DNA of 64,000 bases, from the NCBI RefSeq assembly GCF_900102525.1, contig NZ_FNBZ01000003.1, positions 310,001 to 374,000 of the forward strand, in the 5' to 3' direction. The position numbers and the translations under genes are program-made. Under the pieces are notes generated by a model. It ran no database searches. It saw only the letters and a list, made by a program, of their open reading frames with translations, and had not been told where the DNA came from. Of the stretch, positions 24,531 to 33,617 are shown in pieces (position 1 is the first letter of the stretch; every line of letters starts with the position of its first letter). Source of the DNA: Allobosea robiniae (GTDB taxonomy: Bacteria; Pseudomonadota; Alphaproteobacteria; Rhizobiales; Beijerinckiaceae).

Positions 24531-25553
24531 TCAAGTCTTTGCGGTCGCCAGATCCGCTTCGCCGGGCGTTTCGGTTTTTGCTTGAGCGGGACGGCGGGCA
24601 TAACGCTGGGCCAGGACTGCGCAGGCGAAGAGTTGTGCCTGGTGGAACAGCATCAGCGGCAGCACGATCAGGCCGAGCGCCTGGCCGGGGAACAGGATGT
24701 TCGCCATCGGGATGCCGCTCGCCATGCTCTTCTTCGAGCCGCAGAAGACGATGGCGATCTCGTCCTCCTTGGAGAAGCCGAGGCGGCGGCTGGCGAAGGT
24801 CGTGATCGTCAGCACTGCGGCGAGCAGGACGACGTCGATGATGATGACGAGTCCGAGATCGGCGAGCGTGACCTGCGACCAGATGCCGGCGACCATGCCC
24901 TCGCTGAAGGCGGCGTAGACGACGAGCAGGATCGAGCCGCGATCGACCAGCGAGATCGGCGCCTTGTGGCGCTGGAGGAAGGGGCCGATCCAGCGGCGCA
25001 GCAACTGCCCGACCAGGAAGGGCAGCAGGAGTTGCAGGGCGATGCTCTCGACGGCACGCGTGCTGAAGCCGCCGCCTTTCGAATTGAGCAGCAGGACGAC
25101 GAGCAGCGGCGTCAGCACCATCCCGAAGAGGTTGGAGACCGAGGCACTGCACAGCGCCGCCGCGACATTGCCGCGCGCGATCGAGGTGAAGGCGATCGAG
25201 GACTGCACGGTCGAGGGCAGGATGCAGACGAAGATCAGGCCAGCGATCAGTTCGGACGGCAGGAAGCCGCCGAAGATGCGCGTGAGCAGCAGGCCGAGCA
25301 GCGGGAAGAGCAGATAGGTGCTCGCGAAGACCAGCGATTGCAGGCGCCAGTGCAGCAGGCCTTCCCAGACCGCCAGCGGCGACAGCCTTGCGCCATAGAG
25401 GAAGAAGAGGAGGGCGACCGCGACGGACACGGCGTCATTGGCGATCTCGGCCCCAGTGCCATGGGCGGGGAACACGGCCGCGACCGCGACAGTGGCCATC
25501 AAGGCGATCAGATAAGGATCGATGCCGAAGCGGGCGAGGGTGCGGCGGAGCAT
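24531..25553 (-). CDS. Bile acid:sodium symporter-like (SBF-like) membrane transporter
   Basis: The 340-residue protein has about ten hydrophobic helices and the SBF-like signature pieces GARLSPLAVWEGLLHWRLQ, ICVLPSTVQSSIAFT-like CILPSTVQSSIAFTSIARGN (residues about 110-129), CSASVSNLFGM and FCGSKKSMASGIPMA. This family is related to bile-acid and arsenite transporters; the substrate is not known. It is transcribed divergently from a LysR regulator 88 bases away, which probably controls it. Confidence 0.85.
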   Translation of the reverse strand: MLRRTLARFGIDPYLIALMATVAVAAVFPAHGTGAEIANDAVSVAVALLFFLYGARLSPLAVWEGLLHWRLQSLVFASTYLLFPLLGLLLTRIFGGFLPSELIAGLIFVCILPSTVQSSIAFTSIARGNVAAALCSASVSNLFGMVLTPLLVVLLLNSKGGGFSTRAVESIALQLLLPFLVGQLLRRWIGPFLQRHKAPISLVDRGSILLVVYAAFSEGMVAGIWSQVTLADLGLVIIIDVVLLAAVLTITTFASRRLGFSKEDEIAIVFCGSKKSMASGIPMANILFPGQALGLIVLPLMLFHQAQLFACAVLAQRYARRPAQAKTETPGEADLATAKT

Positions 25554-25631
25554 CTGCGGTCCTTGTGATGAGATGGCGCCTTCTAAACTCTTTCACGTTC
25601 ATTTTGATCTGGACTGGCGGCGATATCGGCT

Positions 25632-25646
25632 ATCATGAATCATGAT
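25632..25646. promoter_or_regulatory. Palindrome overlapping the LysR start codon
   Basis: ATCATGA-A-TCATGAT is a perfect inverted repeat covering the ATG at 25642, in the divergent interval with the transporter gene. A dyad there suits autoregulation. Confidence 0.4.
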
Positions 25647-26547
25647 GAGCATCAGCCCCGATCCGAAGCCGCTCGATCCCGTCCTGCTGCAGAGCTTTCT
25701 GAAGGTCTGCGAGACGTTGAGCTTCACCGAAGCGGCACGCCAGCTCGGCCTGCGCCAGTCTTCCGTCAGCCAGCATGTCGCGCGGCTGGAAAAGCGGCTC
25801 GGGCGGCGCCTGCTCGCGCGCGACACCCACGAGGTGCGGCCGACGCCGGACGGGGATGCGATCCTGCCCTTCGCGCGGCAGGCGCTCGAGGCGGGACAGC
25901 GGATCGAGCGTCATCTCGCTGGCTCGACCCTGCGCGGGCGTCTCAGGCTCGGGGTCTCCGAGGATTTCGCCTATACGGCATTGCCGGAGATCCTCGCCGC
26001 CTTCGCCATGCAGCATCACGCGGTCGATCTGGAGCTGACGGTGGGCCTCAGCGGACTGCTCTACGAGCACTATGACGCGGGCGATCTCGACCTGATCTTC
26101 GCCAAGCGCCGCAAGGGCGATGCGCGCGGCGAGGTCGCCTGGCAGGAACGGCTGGTCTGGGCCGGCCGGCCGGGCACGGGACTGGCCGAGCAGCCGGTGG
26201 TGCCGCTCGTGCTCTATCCGCCGCCGAGCATCACGCGCGTCCATGCCATCGAGACGCTGGAACGAGCGGGCCGCGCCTGGCGCGTCGCCTGTACCAGCGG
26301 CAGCCTCGCGGGCCTGCGCGCGGCGACGGTGGCGGGGCTCGGCATCACCGCACATTCGGCCCGCCTGATCCCGCAGGGTCTCGCCGAGGTCGAGCCGCGT
26401 GACGCGCTGCCGCCGCTGGGGACGATCGAATTCGTCGTGATCGGCGGACAGTCGCATCAGGCGGCGGCGCGGGCGCTTGCCGACAGCATCCTGGCGAGCG
26501 CGGAGCGCCTCCTGCCGGAAGCGTCGCGGCGCGTCAGGCGCGGTTAG
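25642..26547 (+). CDS. LysR family transcriptional regulator
   Basis: The 301-residue protein has an N-terminal winged helix-turn-helix (LLQSFLKVCETLSFTEAARQ and LGLRQSSVSQHVARLEKRLG around residues 13-55, then LLARDTHEVRPTPDG) and a C-terminal effector-binding domain from about residue 90. It probably regulates the divergent SBF-like transporter gene. Two adjacent ATGs (25642, 25645) are possible. Just beyond its stop lies the remnant of an aldehyde dehydrogenase on the other strand. Confidence 0.9.
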   Translation: MMSISPDPKPLDPVLLQSFLKVCETLSFTEAARQLGLRQSSVSQHVARLEKRLGRRLLARDTHEVRPTPDGDAILPFARQALEAGQRIERHLAGSTLRGRLRLGVSEDFAYTALPEILAAFAMQHHAVDLELTVGLSGLLYEHYDAGDLDLIFAKRRKGDARGEVAWQERLVWAGRPGTGLAEQPVVPLVLYPPPSITRVHAIETLERAGRAWRVACTSGSLAGLRAATVAGLGITAHSARLIPQGLAEVEPRDALPPLGTIEFVVIGGQSHQAAARALADSILASAERLLPEASRRVRRG

Positions 26548-26550
26548 GCT

Positions 26551-26660
26551 TCAGATCGCCATCCTGTGGGAGAGCGTCTTCACGGTCATGTAGTGGGGGA
26601 GACCCTCGGCGCCGCCCTCGCGCGCCTATCCGCTGTCCTTGACGCCGCGGAATGACGGTG
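26551..26660 (-). pseudogene. C-terminal remnant of an aldehyde dehydrogenase, with an in-frame stop
   Basis: Translating the minus strand gives FRGVKDSG-stop-AREGGAEGLPHYM and then TVKTLSHRMAI before a TGA at 26551. That is the recognisable last 30 or so residues of an aldehyde dehydrogenase (normal form PFGGVKDSGY), with TAG in place of the tyrosine codon and Arg for Gly. The rest of the gene is absent; it begins right after the nadX stop, as the downstream gene of a former nadX operon. Confidence 0.75.
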
Positions 26661-26665
26661 GAGGT

Positions 26666-27484
26666 TCAGCGCACCAAGGTGCGCACGCGGTTCTCGACCA
26701 GCCGGACCAGCCCCAGCGCCGTCATCTCCGAGGATTTCGGGTTCGTGGCGAGCGGGCGGTTCTCGATGGCGATGTCGAGCTTGCCGAAGGCGCCGCGCGC
26801 GCTGAGCTGGTGGCCGTTGCCGCCTGCTGCAGGGTCGGCGACAAGCTCGACACGGGTGCGATCGAGCCCGATGCCGGCGAGCGCCGAGATCACCGCGACA
26901 TTGGCGTTCTGCGGAAAGCGCGAGGCAGCCTCGCGGGCCGTACCGGAGAAGAACGCGGTCGCCTCGGTGATCCCGTCGAGTCCGAGCAGGCTTTCGGCCG
27001 AGGTCCCGCGCCAGGCGGCCGGCGGCTTGACGATGCGGTGGACGACCTCGTCGAGCGGCAGCAGGGAGGCAGCGGCGATGCCGTCGATGCCGGCGAGGGC
27101 GCCCGGCGGGATCAGGAGCTGGCTGCCGCGGCTTTCGGCGGCGGCGATCAGGCGAGCGAGCAGGGCGTCGTCGCAGAAGGCGCTGGTCGAGGCGACGGCG
27201 AAAGCCGGAGCGTGCACGAGCGCCGCCTTGCCCCAGATGCCGACAGCCTCACGCCCGGCGGCTTCGACGACGAGATCGAGATCCAGGCCGGCGAGTTCAT
27301 CCGGCTCCGTGATAAGCTTCGCTCCGGCTGGGATGTCGCCGGCTGCGGCGGGGTTGCGGACGGCGACAGCGGCGATGGTGATGTCGCCGCTGCTTCGCTC
27401 CGCCAGCAAGTCCGCGACACGGCGGTTGATGGCGCCCCAGCCGATCAGGGCGAGACGGAGCGGTTTGCGAGGTTGCATCGTCAT
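26666..27484 (-). CDS. nadX: Aspartate dehydrogenase
   Basis: The 272-residue protein has an N-terminal NAD(P)-binding fold (LALIGWGAINRRVADLL) and the aspartate-dehydrogenase core motifs IPPGALAGIDGI, the KPPAAWRG loop, FPQNANVAVI and the GAFGKLDIAIEN segment. NadX oxidises L-aspartate to iminoaspartate, feeding NAD synthesis or amino-acid breakdown. The ATG at 27484 overlaps the stop of a hydrolase remnant (ATGA); an alternative ATG is at 27478. The frame looks intact, but the genes on both sides are broken and its native promoter is probably gone. Confidence 0.85.
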   Translation of the reverse strand: MTMQPRKPLRLALIGWGAINRRVADLLAERSSGDITIAAVAVRNPAAAGDIPAGAKLITEPDELAGLDLDLVVEAAGREAVGIWGKAALVHAPAFAVASTSAFCDDALLARLIAAAESRGSQLLIPPGALAGIDGIAAASLLPLDEVVHRIVKPPAAWRGTSAESLLGLDGITEATAFFSGTAREAASRFPQNANVAVISALAGIGLDRTRVELVADPAAGGNGHQLSARGAFGKLDIAIENRPLATNPKSSEMTALGLVRLVENRVRTLVR

Positions 27485-27600
27485 GAGCCTTCCGCCGTTT
27501 GCAAGGCGAGATCGAGCAGGGGGCCGCCGTTCAGGCCTTCCAGCATGCTGAAATGGCGGCCCGCACAGATCAAGGGCGCTGGCGCCTGCGGGCGCGGCGG
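27481..27600 (-). pseudogene. C-terminal remnant of an alpha/beta-hydrolase-like gene
   Basis: On the minus strand the frame ends with GRHFSMLEGLNGGPLLDLAL and then QTAEGS, like the GHF-containing end of an alpha/beta hydrolase, with its stop overlapping the nadX start as ATGA. No start or upstream domain remains. At about 27590-27610 it runs into the inverted-orientation LysR remnant. The hydrolase identity is tentative; the truncation and coupling to nadX are clear. Confidence 0.5.
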
Positions 27601-27608
27601 AGCCGCCG

Positions 27609-27851
27609 GTGACACTGACCCGCGACAGCGGCATCCGCCTTTTGACCGGGCTCGGCATCGCCGTGCTGCCGACCTATGCGCGGGCGGTGGCGCCGGCTTC
27701 GGTACTGGTGCGACCGCTGACGGAGCCGTCGATCTCACGGGACATCGTGATGATCCGGCTGGGCGGGCGCGCGGCCTCGCCGGCGCTCTCGGCTTTCGAG
27801 GGGCTGCTGCGCCGCTTCGTGCGTCAGCTCGCGCCGAGCGAGGCCGGGTGA
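27609..27851 (+). pseudogene. C-terminal remnant of a LysR-type regulator
   Basis: About 75 codons encode the last part of a LysR effector domain: GLGIAVLPTYARAVAPASVL, VRPLTEPSISRDIVMIRLGG and a closing FEGLLRRFVRQLA helix. The DNA-binding half is missing and no sensible start exists. Its orientation, divergent from nadX, fits the former regulator of that operon. The 133 bases between this remnant and mrpA hold no gene that I can see. Confidence 0.7.
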
Positions 27852-27984
27852 GGGGCGCATGCCGGCCTCGTCCGCCGTCGTCAGGGCGAGAGAAAGCGCG
27901 CGACGGTATGACCGGCCGCTCGCCGTTGGCGGATCACGATCGATGGCCTAAGAACGGACGACGCCTCGCAGCCAAAGGAGAACG

Positions 27985-30891
27985 ATGCCTTCCCCGCTAC
28001 TGCTGATCCTCGTTCTACCCTTTGTCGGCAGCCTGGCCGTGGTCCTATTCCCGGGCGCTTCCCGCGAGCCGGCGACCTGGATTACCGGGGTTACGATGCT
28101 GGCCTGCCTCGTCGTGACCGGGGCGCTTTATCCTGATGTCAGCGGCGGAGATGCCGTCCGGGTTCAGATCGACTGGATACCGTCCCTCGGGCTTGACTTC
28201 ACCCTGAGGATGGACGGTTTCGCCTGGATTTTCGCGATGCTCGTCAGCGGCATCGGGCTTCTGGTCGTTATCTATGCCCGGTATTACATGTCGGCCGAGG
28301 ATCCGGTCCGTCGCTTCTATATGTTCTTCCTGGCCTTCACGGGATCGATGCTGGGGGTCATCCTCTCGGGAAACCTGATCCTTCTGGTCGTGTTCTGGGA
28401 ACTGACCAGCATCTTCTCATTCCTGCTGATCGGCTACTGGCACCATACCCAGCCAGCGCGCGACGGCGCCCGCATGGCCATGACCATAACGGGCATGGGC
28501 GGCCTCGCTTTGCTGGGCGGCGTGCTGATCGTCGGCCATATCGTCGGCAGCTACGACCTCGACGACGTCCTGCGATCGGGCGACCTGATCCGTTCGCATC
28601 AGCTCTACGTCCCGGCGCTTGTGCTGATCCTCCTCGGCGCGCTCACGAAAAGCGCGCAGTTTCCCTTCCATTTCTGGCTGCCCAACGCCATGGCCGCGCC
28701 GACGCCCGTCTCGGCGTTCCTGCATTCGGCCACCATGGTGAAGGCTGGCGTGTTCTTGATGGCGCGGCTGTGGCCGGTGCTCTCCGGCACGCCCGAATGG
28801 TTCATGATCCTGGGCATCGCGGGAATGGCGTCGTTCGTGCTCGGCGCCTACCTCGCCATGTTCCAGCATGACCTGAAGGGACTCCTGGCCTATTCGACGA
28901 TCAGCCATCTGGGCCTGATCACGCTGCTGCTCAGCCTCGGGAGCCCGCTCGCGGCCGTGGCGGCGATTTTCCACATGCTCAACCATGCGACCTTCAAGGC
29001 ATCGCTGTTCATGGCGGCCGGGATCATCGACCACGAGACGGGCACGCGCGACCTGCGGCGGCTCTCCGGCCTGTTCCGCTACATGCCGATCACGGGCACG
29101 CTCGCCATGGTGGCAAGTGCCGCGATGGCGGGCGTTCCGCTGCTGAACGGCTTCATCTCGAAGGAGATGTTCTTCGCGGAAGCCGTAGAGACCCACGCCG
29201 ATTCCTGGCTGGACACCGCCGCTCCCTACGCGGCCGTGCTCGGCAGCGCGCTCGCCGTCGCCTATTCCCTGCGGCTGATCCATTCGATCTTCCTGGGAGA
29301 GCCCCCCGAAAGCCTTCCCCGCGAGCCCCACGAGCCGCCGTTCTGGATGCGGTTCCCGGTGATGTTCCTGGTCATCGCCTGCCTCGTCGTCGGCATGATT
29401 CCGGCCCTGACCATCGGCTCGTTCCTCCATGTCGCCGTTTCGTCCGTGCTGGGTGCCGCCACGCCACAATACAGCCTGGCGGTCTGGCACGGCTTCAACC
29501 TTCCGATGGCGATGAGCGTGCTCGCGCTGGCGGCCGGCGCGCTTCTGTATCTCGGCATCGGCAATTACCTCGAGCGTTCCGAACGTCCGCCGCTTCTTGG
29601 CCGGATCCAGGGGCAACGCATCTTCGAGCGGGTGATGGTCGCGATTTCGTGGCGCGCAGCGCCGCTGGTCGAGGACATCTTCGGCACCAGGCGCCTTCAA
29701 CCGCAGATGCGTCTGCTGGTGGCGGCCGCAGTGGCCGCCGGCACCGTCCCGCTGCTCGCTTCGGGCCTCTCCTTCGGGGCCTTCGGCAACGGCACGACGG
29801 ATCTCGCCTTCACGGGCCTTTGGTGCGTCGGGATGATCTGCGCCGTCGCCGCCGCCTATCAGGCCAAGTTCCACCGCCTCGCGGCACTCGCCCTGCTTGG
29901 CGGCACGGGGCTCGTGACCTGCGTGACCTTCGTCTGGCTCTCCGCGCCGGACCTTGCCGCGACCCAGCTCGTCGTCGAGATCGTGACGACCGTGCTCATC
30001 CTGCTCGGCCTGCGGTGGCTGCCCAAGCGGCTGCAGGACGTGCCGGAACCGAGCGGCTGGCTGCCGCGGCTGCGCCGCTTCCGGGACCTCACGATCGCCG
30101 TCGTTGCGGGCCTGGGAATGACGGCGGTCTCCTATGCGGTGATGACTCGCACGCCGCCCGACACGATCTCGAAATTCTTCGTCGAGAAGGCCTATAGCGA
30201 AGGCGGCGGCCGCAACGTCGTCAACGTCATTCTCGTCGATTTCCGCGGTTTCGACACGCTGGGCGAGATCACGGTCCTCGGCATCGTCGCGCTGACCGTC
30301 TTCGCGCTGCTGCGACGTTTCCGCCCCGCGCCGGACAATATCGAGCGGCCCGAACAGCAGCGCATCCAGTGGTCCTTTGACGAGGCCGAGCCGGAGGTGG
30401 AGGCCGGAGCGACCAAGGCAGAATACCTCTACCTGCCATCCGTGATCATGCAGTGGATGTTCCCGGTCGTCATCGTCCTGGCCGCCTATCTCTTCCTGCG
30501 GGGGCATGACGCCCCGGGAGGGGGCTTCGTGGCCGGCGTCGCCATGGCGGCAGGCTTCATCCTGCAATACATGGCTGCGGGCACGGTCTGGGTCGAGGAC
30601 AGGCTGCGCATCCTTCCGGTCGTCTGGATCGGCGGCGGCCTGCTTCTGGCCGCGTTCACCGGGGCGGCCTCGATGCTGCTGGGAGATGCCTTCCTCACCT
30701 CGTATTTCCGGTATGTCGAGCTGCCGCTCGTCGGGAAGGTCCCCATGGCGAGCGCGACCCTGTTCGATCTCGGCGTCTTCAGCCTCGTGGTCGGGGCTAC
30801 GGTGCTCATGCTGATCGCCATCGCCCACCAATCCGTCCGCCGCCTGCGCGCGGCCGCCCGTCTCGAAGAGGAGCGCCGGCGATGGAACTGA
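27985..30891 (+). CDS. mrpA: Na+(K+)/H+ antiporter subunit A with fused subunit B (MrpAB/PhaAB)
   Basis: The 968-residue membrane protein begins with a NuoL-like antiporter core (MrpA) containing the lysine/histidine-rich segments LTKSAQFPFHFWLPNAMAAP (near residue 213), GLLAYSTISHLGLI and MLNHATFKASLFM. From about residue 815 a MrpB domain follows (SVIMQWMFPVVIVLAAYLF, GHDAPGGGFVAGV). MrpA is thought to carry the proton path of the hetero-oligomeric antiporter. A/B fusion is usual in alphaproteobacteria (PhaAB). The ATG at 27985 follows AAAGGAGAA. It overlaps mrpC by 10 bases and starts the six-gene operon. Confidence 0.95.
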   Translation: MPSPLLLILVLPFVGSLAVVLFPGASREPATWITGVTMLACLVVTGALYPDVSGGDAVRVQIDWIPSLGLDFTLRMDGFAWIFAMLVSGIGLLVVIYARYYMSAEDPVRRFYMFFLAFTGSMLGVILSGNLILLVVFWELTSIFSFLLIGYWHHTQPARDGARMAMTITGMGGLALLGGVLIVGHIVGSYDLDDVLRSGDLIRSHQLYVPALVLILLGALTKSAQFPFHFWLPNAMAAPTPVSAFLHSATMVKAGVFLMARLWPVLSGTPEWFMILGIAGMASFVLGAYLAMFQHDLKGLLAYSTISHLGLITLLLSLGSPLAAVAAIFHMLNHATFKASLFMAAGIIDHETGTRDLRRLSGLFRYMPITGTLAMVASAAMAGVPLLNGFISKEMFFAEAVETHADSWLDTAAPYAAVLGSALAVAYSLRLIHSIFLGEPPESLPREPHEPPFWMRFPVMFLVIACLVVGMIPALTIGSFLHVAVSSVLGAATPQYSLAVWHGFNLPMAMSVLALAAGALLYLGIGNYLERSERPPLLGRIQGQRIFERVMVAISWRAAPLVEDIFGTRRLQPQMRLLVAAAVAAGTVPLLASGLSFGAFGNGTTDLAFTGLWCVGMICAVAAAYQAKFHRLAALALLGGTGLVTCVTFVWLSAPDLAATQLVVEIVTTVLILLGLRWLPKRLQDVPEPSGWLPRLRRFRDLTIAVVAGLGMTAVSYAVMTRTPPDTISKFFVEKAYSEGGGRNVVNVILVDFRGFDTLGEITVLGIVALTVFALLRRFRPAPDNIERPEQQRIQWSFDEAEPEVEAGATKAEYLYLPSVIMQWMFPVVIVLAAYLFLRGHDAPGGGFVAGVAMAAGFILQYMAAGTVWVEDRLRILPVVWIGGGLLLAAFTGAASMLLGDAFLTSYFRYVELPLVGKVPMASATLFDLGVFSLVVGATVLMLIAIAHQSVRRLRAAARLEEERRRWN

Positions 30892-31223
30892 CGCTTGCAA
30901 TCGCCATCGGCGTTCTCACCGGATCGGGTGTCTGGCTGGTCCTGCGACCGCGCACCTATCAGCTCGTCATCGGCCTGTCGCTGCTCTCCTATGCGGTGAA
31001 CCTCTTCATCTTCAGCATGGGCCGGCTGCGCGTCGGAGCCGCTCCCGTGCTGGAATCCGGCGGCGCGGGGAATCCGGCGGATTATGCCGACCCGATTCCG
31101 CAGGCGCTCGTGCTCACGGCGATCGTGATCGGCTTCGCCACGACCGCTCTCCTTCTGGTCGTGCTGCTCGTCGCCCGCGGGCTGACGCGCAACGACCATG
31201 TCGACGGGAGGGAGCCGAACTGA
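30882..31223 (+). CDS. mrpC: Na+(K+)/H+ antiporter subunit C
   Basis: The 113-residue protein has three membrane helices and is a NuoK homologue: GVWLVLRPRTYQLVIGLSLLSYAVNLFIF across residues 12-40, then DPIPQALVLTAIVIGFATTA, the conserved segment shared with NuoK/MnhC. It is a subunit of the seven-component Mrp complex in the inner membrane. It shares 10 bases with mrpA and 1 base with mrpD. Confidence 0.95.
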   Translation: MELTLAIAIGVLTGSGVWLVLRPRTYQLVIGLSLLSYAVNLFIFSMGRLRVGAAPVLESGGAGNPADYADPIPQALVLTAIVIGFATTALLLVVLLVARGLTRNDHVDGREPN

Positions 31224-32857
31224 TGGAGTGGACGAGGCACCTTCTCATCGTCCCGATCCTGCTTCCGCTGATCACGGGGGCTGCCCTGCTGTTGATCGAC
31301 GAGCTGCGCCATACGCTGAAGGCGCTGCTCAGCCTGGCATCGACCGTGCTGCTCTTGGTGACGGCAATCGTCCTGATGCGCCTGGCAGACGGGGTTCCCG
31401 GCGGAAGCGCTGCCCTGTCCTCGTCCTATGCCGTCGCCAACTGGCCCGCGCCCTTCGCCATCGTGCTGGTGCTCGACCGGCTGTCGGCGCTGATGCTCAC
31501 CCTCACGGCCGTGCTGGCGCTCGCCTCGCTCGTGTTCTCGACGGCGCGCTGGGATCGGGCAGGGCCGCATTTCCACACGCTCCTGCAGTTCCTGCTCATG
31601 GGGCTCGGCGGTGCGTTCCTGACCGGGGACCTGTTCAACCTCTTCGTCTTCTTCGAGGTCACGCTGGCCGCGTCCTACGGCCTGCTGCTGCATGGTTCCG
31701 GCGCCTTCCGGGTTCGTGCCGGGCTCCACTACATCGCGATCAACCTGGCCGCATCGCTGCTCTTTCTGATCGGCGTCAGCCTGATCTACGGGACCGCCGG
31801 AACGCTGAACATGGCCGATCTCGCCGTCCGCCTGCCGAACGTGCCGGCCGAGGACCAGGCGCTGCTGCGCGCCGGCGTCGCCATCCTCGGCACCGCCTTC
31901 CTGGTCAAGGCCGGGCTGTGGCCGCTCTGCTTCTGGCTTCCTTCCGCCTATATGGCGGCAGCCGCCCCCGTTGCCGCGATCTTCGTCGTGCTGACCAAGG
32001 TCGGCACCTATGTGCTGCTGCGCCTCACGCTCCTGCTCTTCGGCCCCGAGACCGGTGATATTGCGGGCTTCGGCGGCATGGTCCTGCTGTGGGGCGGCAT
32101 GGGCACGATCGCCTTTGCGACATTCGGGCTGCTCGCGTCCCAGGCGATGGGCAGGCTCGCTGGCTACAGCGTGCTGATCTCCTCGGGGACCTTGCTCGCG
32201 GCCGTCGGCATCGGCGATGCCAGTGTCGTGTCCGGAGCGCTGTTCTACCTGGTCAGCTCGACCCTCAGCGTTGCCGCCCTCTTCATGCTGATCGAACTGG
32301 TGGAGCGGGCACGCGAGCCGGCGGCGGACCTGCTGGCCGTCACCATGGAGGCGTATGGCGACGAGAGCGACAAGGGCGAGGAACACGAGGACGAGGAGGT
32401 CGGCGTGGCCATGCCGGGAGCGCTCGCCATCCTGGGCATCTCGTTCGGATGCGCCGCGCTCCTGCTCGCGGGCCTGCCGCCGCTGTCGGGGTTCATCGCC
32501 AAGTTCGCGATGCTGACGGGGATGCTGAACCCGGACGGGCTGGGGGCTCCGGCCGCGATTCCAGGGCGCATCTGGCTCTTGGTCGCGCTGGTCATCCTGT
32601 CCGGCCTGGCGGCGCTGGTTGCGATGATGCGCAGCGGCATCCGGATATTCTGGGCGCCGCTCGAGGTCATCATTCCGCGGGTGCTGGTGGTGGAGGTCGC
32701 GCCGATCGTCGCGCTGCTGGCGCTCTGCATGGTCCTTGCGGTCCAGGGCGGCGCGGTGCTGAGCTATACCGACGCCGCGGCGCAGGCGCTGCATGCCCCT
32801 TCGAGCTATATTCAGAGCGTATTGGGGGCGGGGCACCCGCCGGGCGTGTCCCGATGA
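31223..32857 (+). CDS. mrpD: Na+(K+)/H+ antiporter subunit D
   Basis: The 544-residue NuoM/N-like antiporter subunit has about 14 helices. Typical segments are FFEVTLAASYGLLLHGSG, the lysine helix FLVKAGLWPLCFWLPSAYMAA, VLTKVGTYVLLR and AGLPPLSGFIAKFAML. A hydrophilic acidic loop (DESDKGEEHEDEE, near residues 380-392) interrupts the last third. It pairs with MrpA in ion translocation. The ATG shares a base with the mrpC stop; mrpE overlaps its end by 4 bases. Confidence 0.95.
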   Translation: MEWTRHLLIVPILLPLITGAALLLIDELRHTLKALLSLASTVLLLVTAIVLMRLADGVPGGSAALSSSYAVANWPAPFAIVLVLDRLSALMLTLTAVLALASLVFSTARWDRAGPHFHTLLQFLLMGLGGAFLTGDLFNLFVFFEVTLAASYGLLLHGSGAFRVRAGLHYIAINLAASLLFLIGVSLIYGTAGTLNMADLAVRLPNVPAEDQALLRAGVAILGTAFLVKAGLWPLCFWLPSAYMAAAAPVAAIFVVLTKVGTYVLLRLTLLLFGPETGDIAGFGGMVLLWGGMGTIAFATFGLLASQAMGRLAGYSVLISSGTLLAAVGIGDASVVSGALFYLVSSTLSVAALFMLIELVERAREPAADLLAVTMEAYGDESDKGEEHEDEEVGVAMPGALAILGISFGCAALLLAGLPPLSGFIAKFAMLTGMLNPDGLGAPAAIPGRIWLLVALVILSGLAALVAMMRSGIRIFWAPLEVIIPRVLVVEVAPIVALLALCMVLAVQGGAVLSYTDAAAQALHAPSSYIQSVLGAGHPPGVSR

Positions 32858-33339
32858 GCCGCGCGCTGCCCTATCCACTCCTGACCGCGGCGCTGCTGCT
32901 GATGTGGCTGCTGCTCACCTCTTTCTCGACCGGGCAGCTCCTCGTCGGTGCCGCGGTCGCGATCGGAGCCTCCCACGCGATGGCGGCGCTGCAGCCATCC
33001 AAGCCCAGACTGAGGCGCTGGCAGCTCCTTCCCAAGCTTCTGGGCATCGTGGTGCTGGATATCCTCCAGTCGAACATCGACGTTGCCAGGATCATCATCG
33101 GTGGGGACCGTCGCGACCGGGTCGCAGGCTTTGTCGCCATACCGCTCGACCTGCGCGACAAGACCGGCCTGGCTCTGCTGTCATGCATCGTCACCAGCAC
33201 GCCCGGGACGGCCTGGGTCGAGTACGCCCCGGATACCGGCGTGCTTCTGATCCATGTGCTCGATCTCGTCGAGGGGGCCGACTGGGTCTCCCTGATCAAG
33301 AATCGCTATGAGGCGCTGCTCATGGAGATATTCGAATGA
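32854..33339 (+). CDS. mrpE: Na+(K+)/H+ antiporter subunit E
   Basis: The 161-residue protein has two N-terminal membrane helices and the MrpE core: LLGIVVLDILQSNIDVARII, then the conserved FVAIPLDLRDKTGLALLSC and ITSTPGT-type VTSTPGTAWVEYAPD motif, and the end HVLD. MrpE is needed for assembly and full activity of the complex. The start overlaps mrpD and the end overlaps mrpF, both as ATGA. Confidence 0.95.
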   Translation: MSRALPYPLLTAALLLMWLLLTSFSTGQLLVGAAVAIGASHAMAALQPSKPRLRRWQLLPKLLGIVVLDILQSNIDVARIIIGGDRRDRVAGFVAIPLDLRDKTGLALLSCIVTSTPGTAWVEYAPDTGVLLIHVLDLVEGADWVSLIKNRYEALLMEIFE

Positions 33340-33617
33340 CCGCCGCAATTCTCCTGTGGTCGGTCATAGCCGCGCAGGCGATGCTCGTCGCCGCCATGGC
33401 GTGCTACGCCTACAGGGTCATCCGGGGGCCGCGCGCGCAGGACCGGGTGCTTTGCCTCGACGCCATGTATGTCTGCGCCATGCTGCTGATCCTGACGATC
33501 GGAATCCGCACCGGCAGCGCGATCTATTTCGAGGCGGCCCTGATCATCAGCGTGCTCGGCTTCGTCTCGAGCATCGCGCTCGCCAAATTCCTCATGCGCG
33601 GCGAGGTGATCGAATGA
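33336..33617 (+). CDS. mrpF: Na+(K+)/H+ antiporter subunit F
   Basis: The 93-residue protein has three membrane helices and the MrpF motif RVIRGPRAQDRVLCLDAMYV, where the conserved aspartates lie, followed by the IYFEAALIISVLGFVSSIALAKF helix split at residues 64-86. In the related B. subtilis and P. putida systems MrpF is linked to sodium and cholate handling. It overlaps mrpE and mrpG by 4 bases each. Confidence 0.95.
   Translation: MTAAILLWSVIAAQAMLVAAMACYAYRVIRGPRAQDRVLCLDAMYVCAMLLILTIGIRTGSAIYFEAALIISVLGFVSSIALAKFLMRGEVIE

Noticed and set aside
28417..30900. 827-codon open frame on the minus strand
   Set aside because: Antisense of mrpA; repetitive Asp/His/Arg-rich translation with no recognisable domain.
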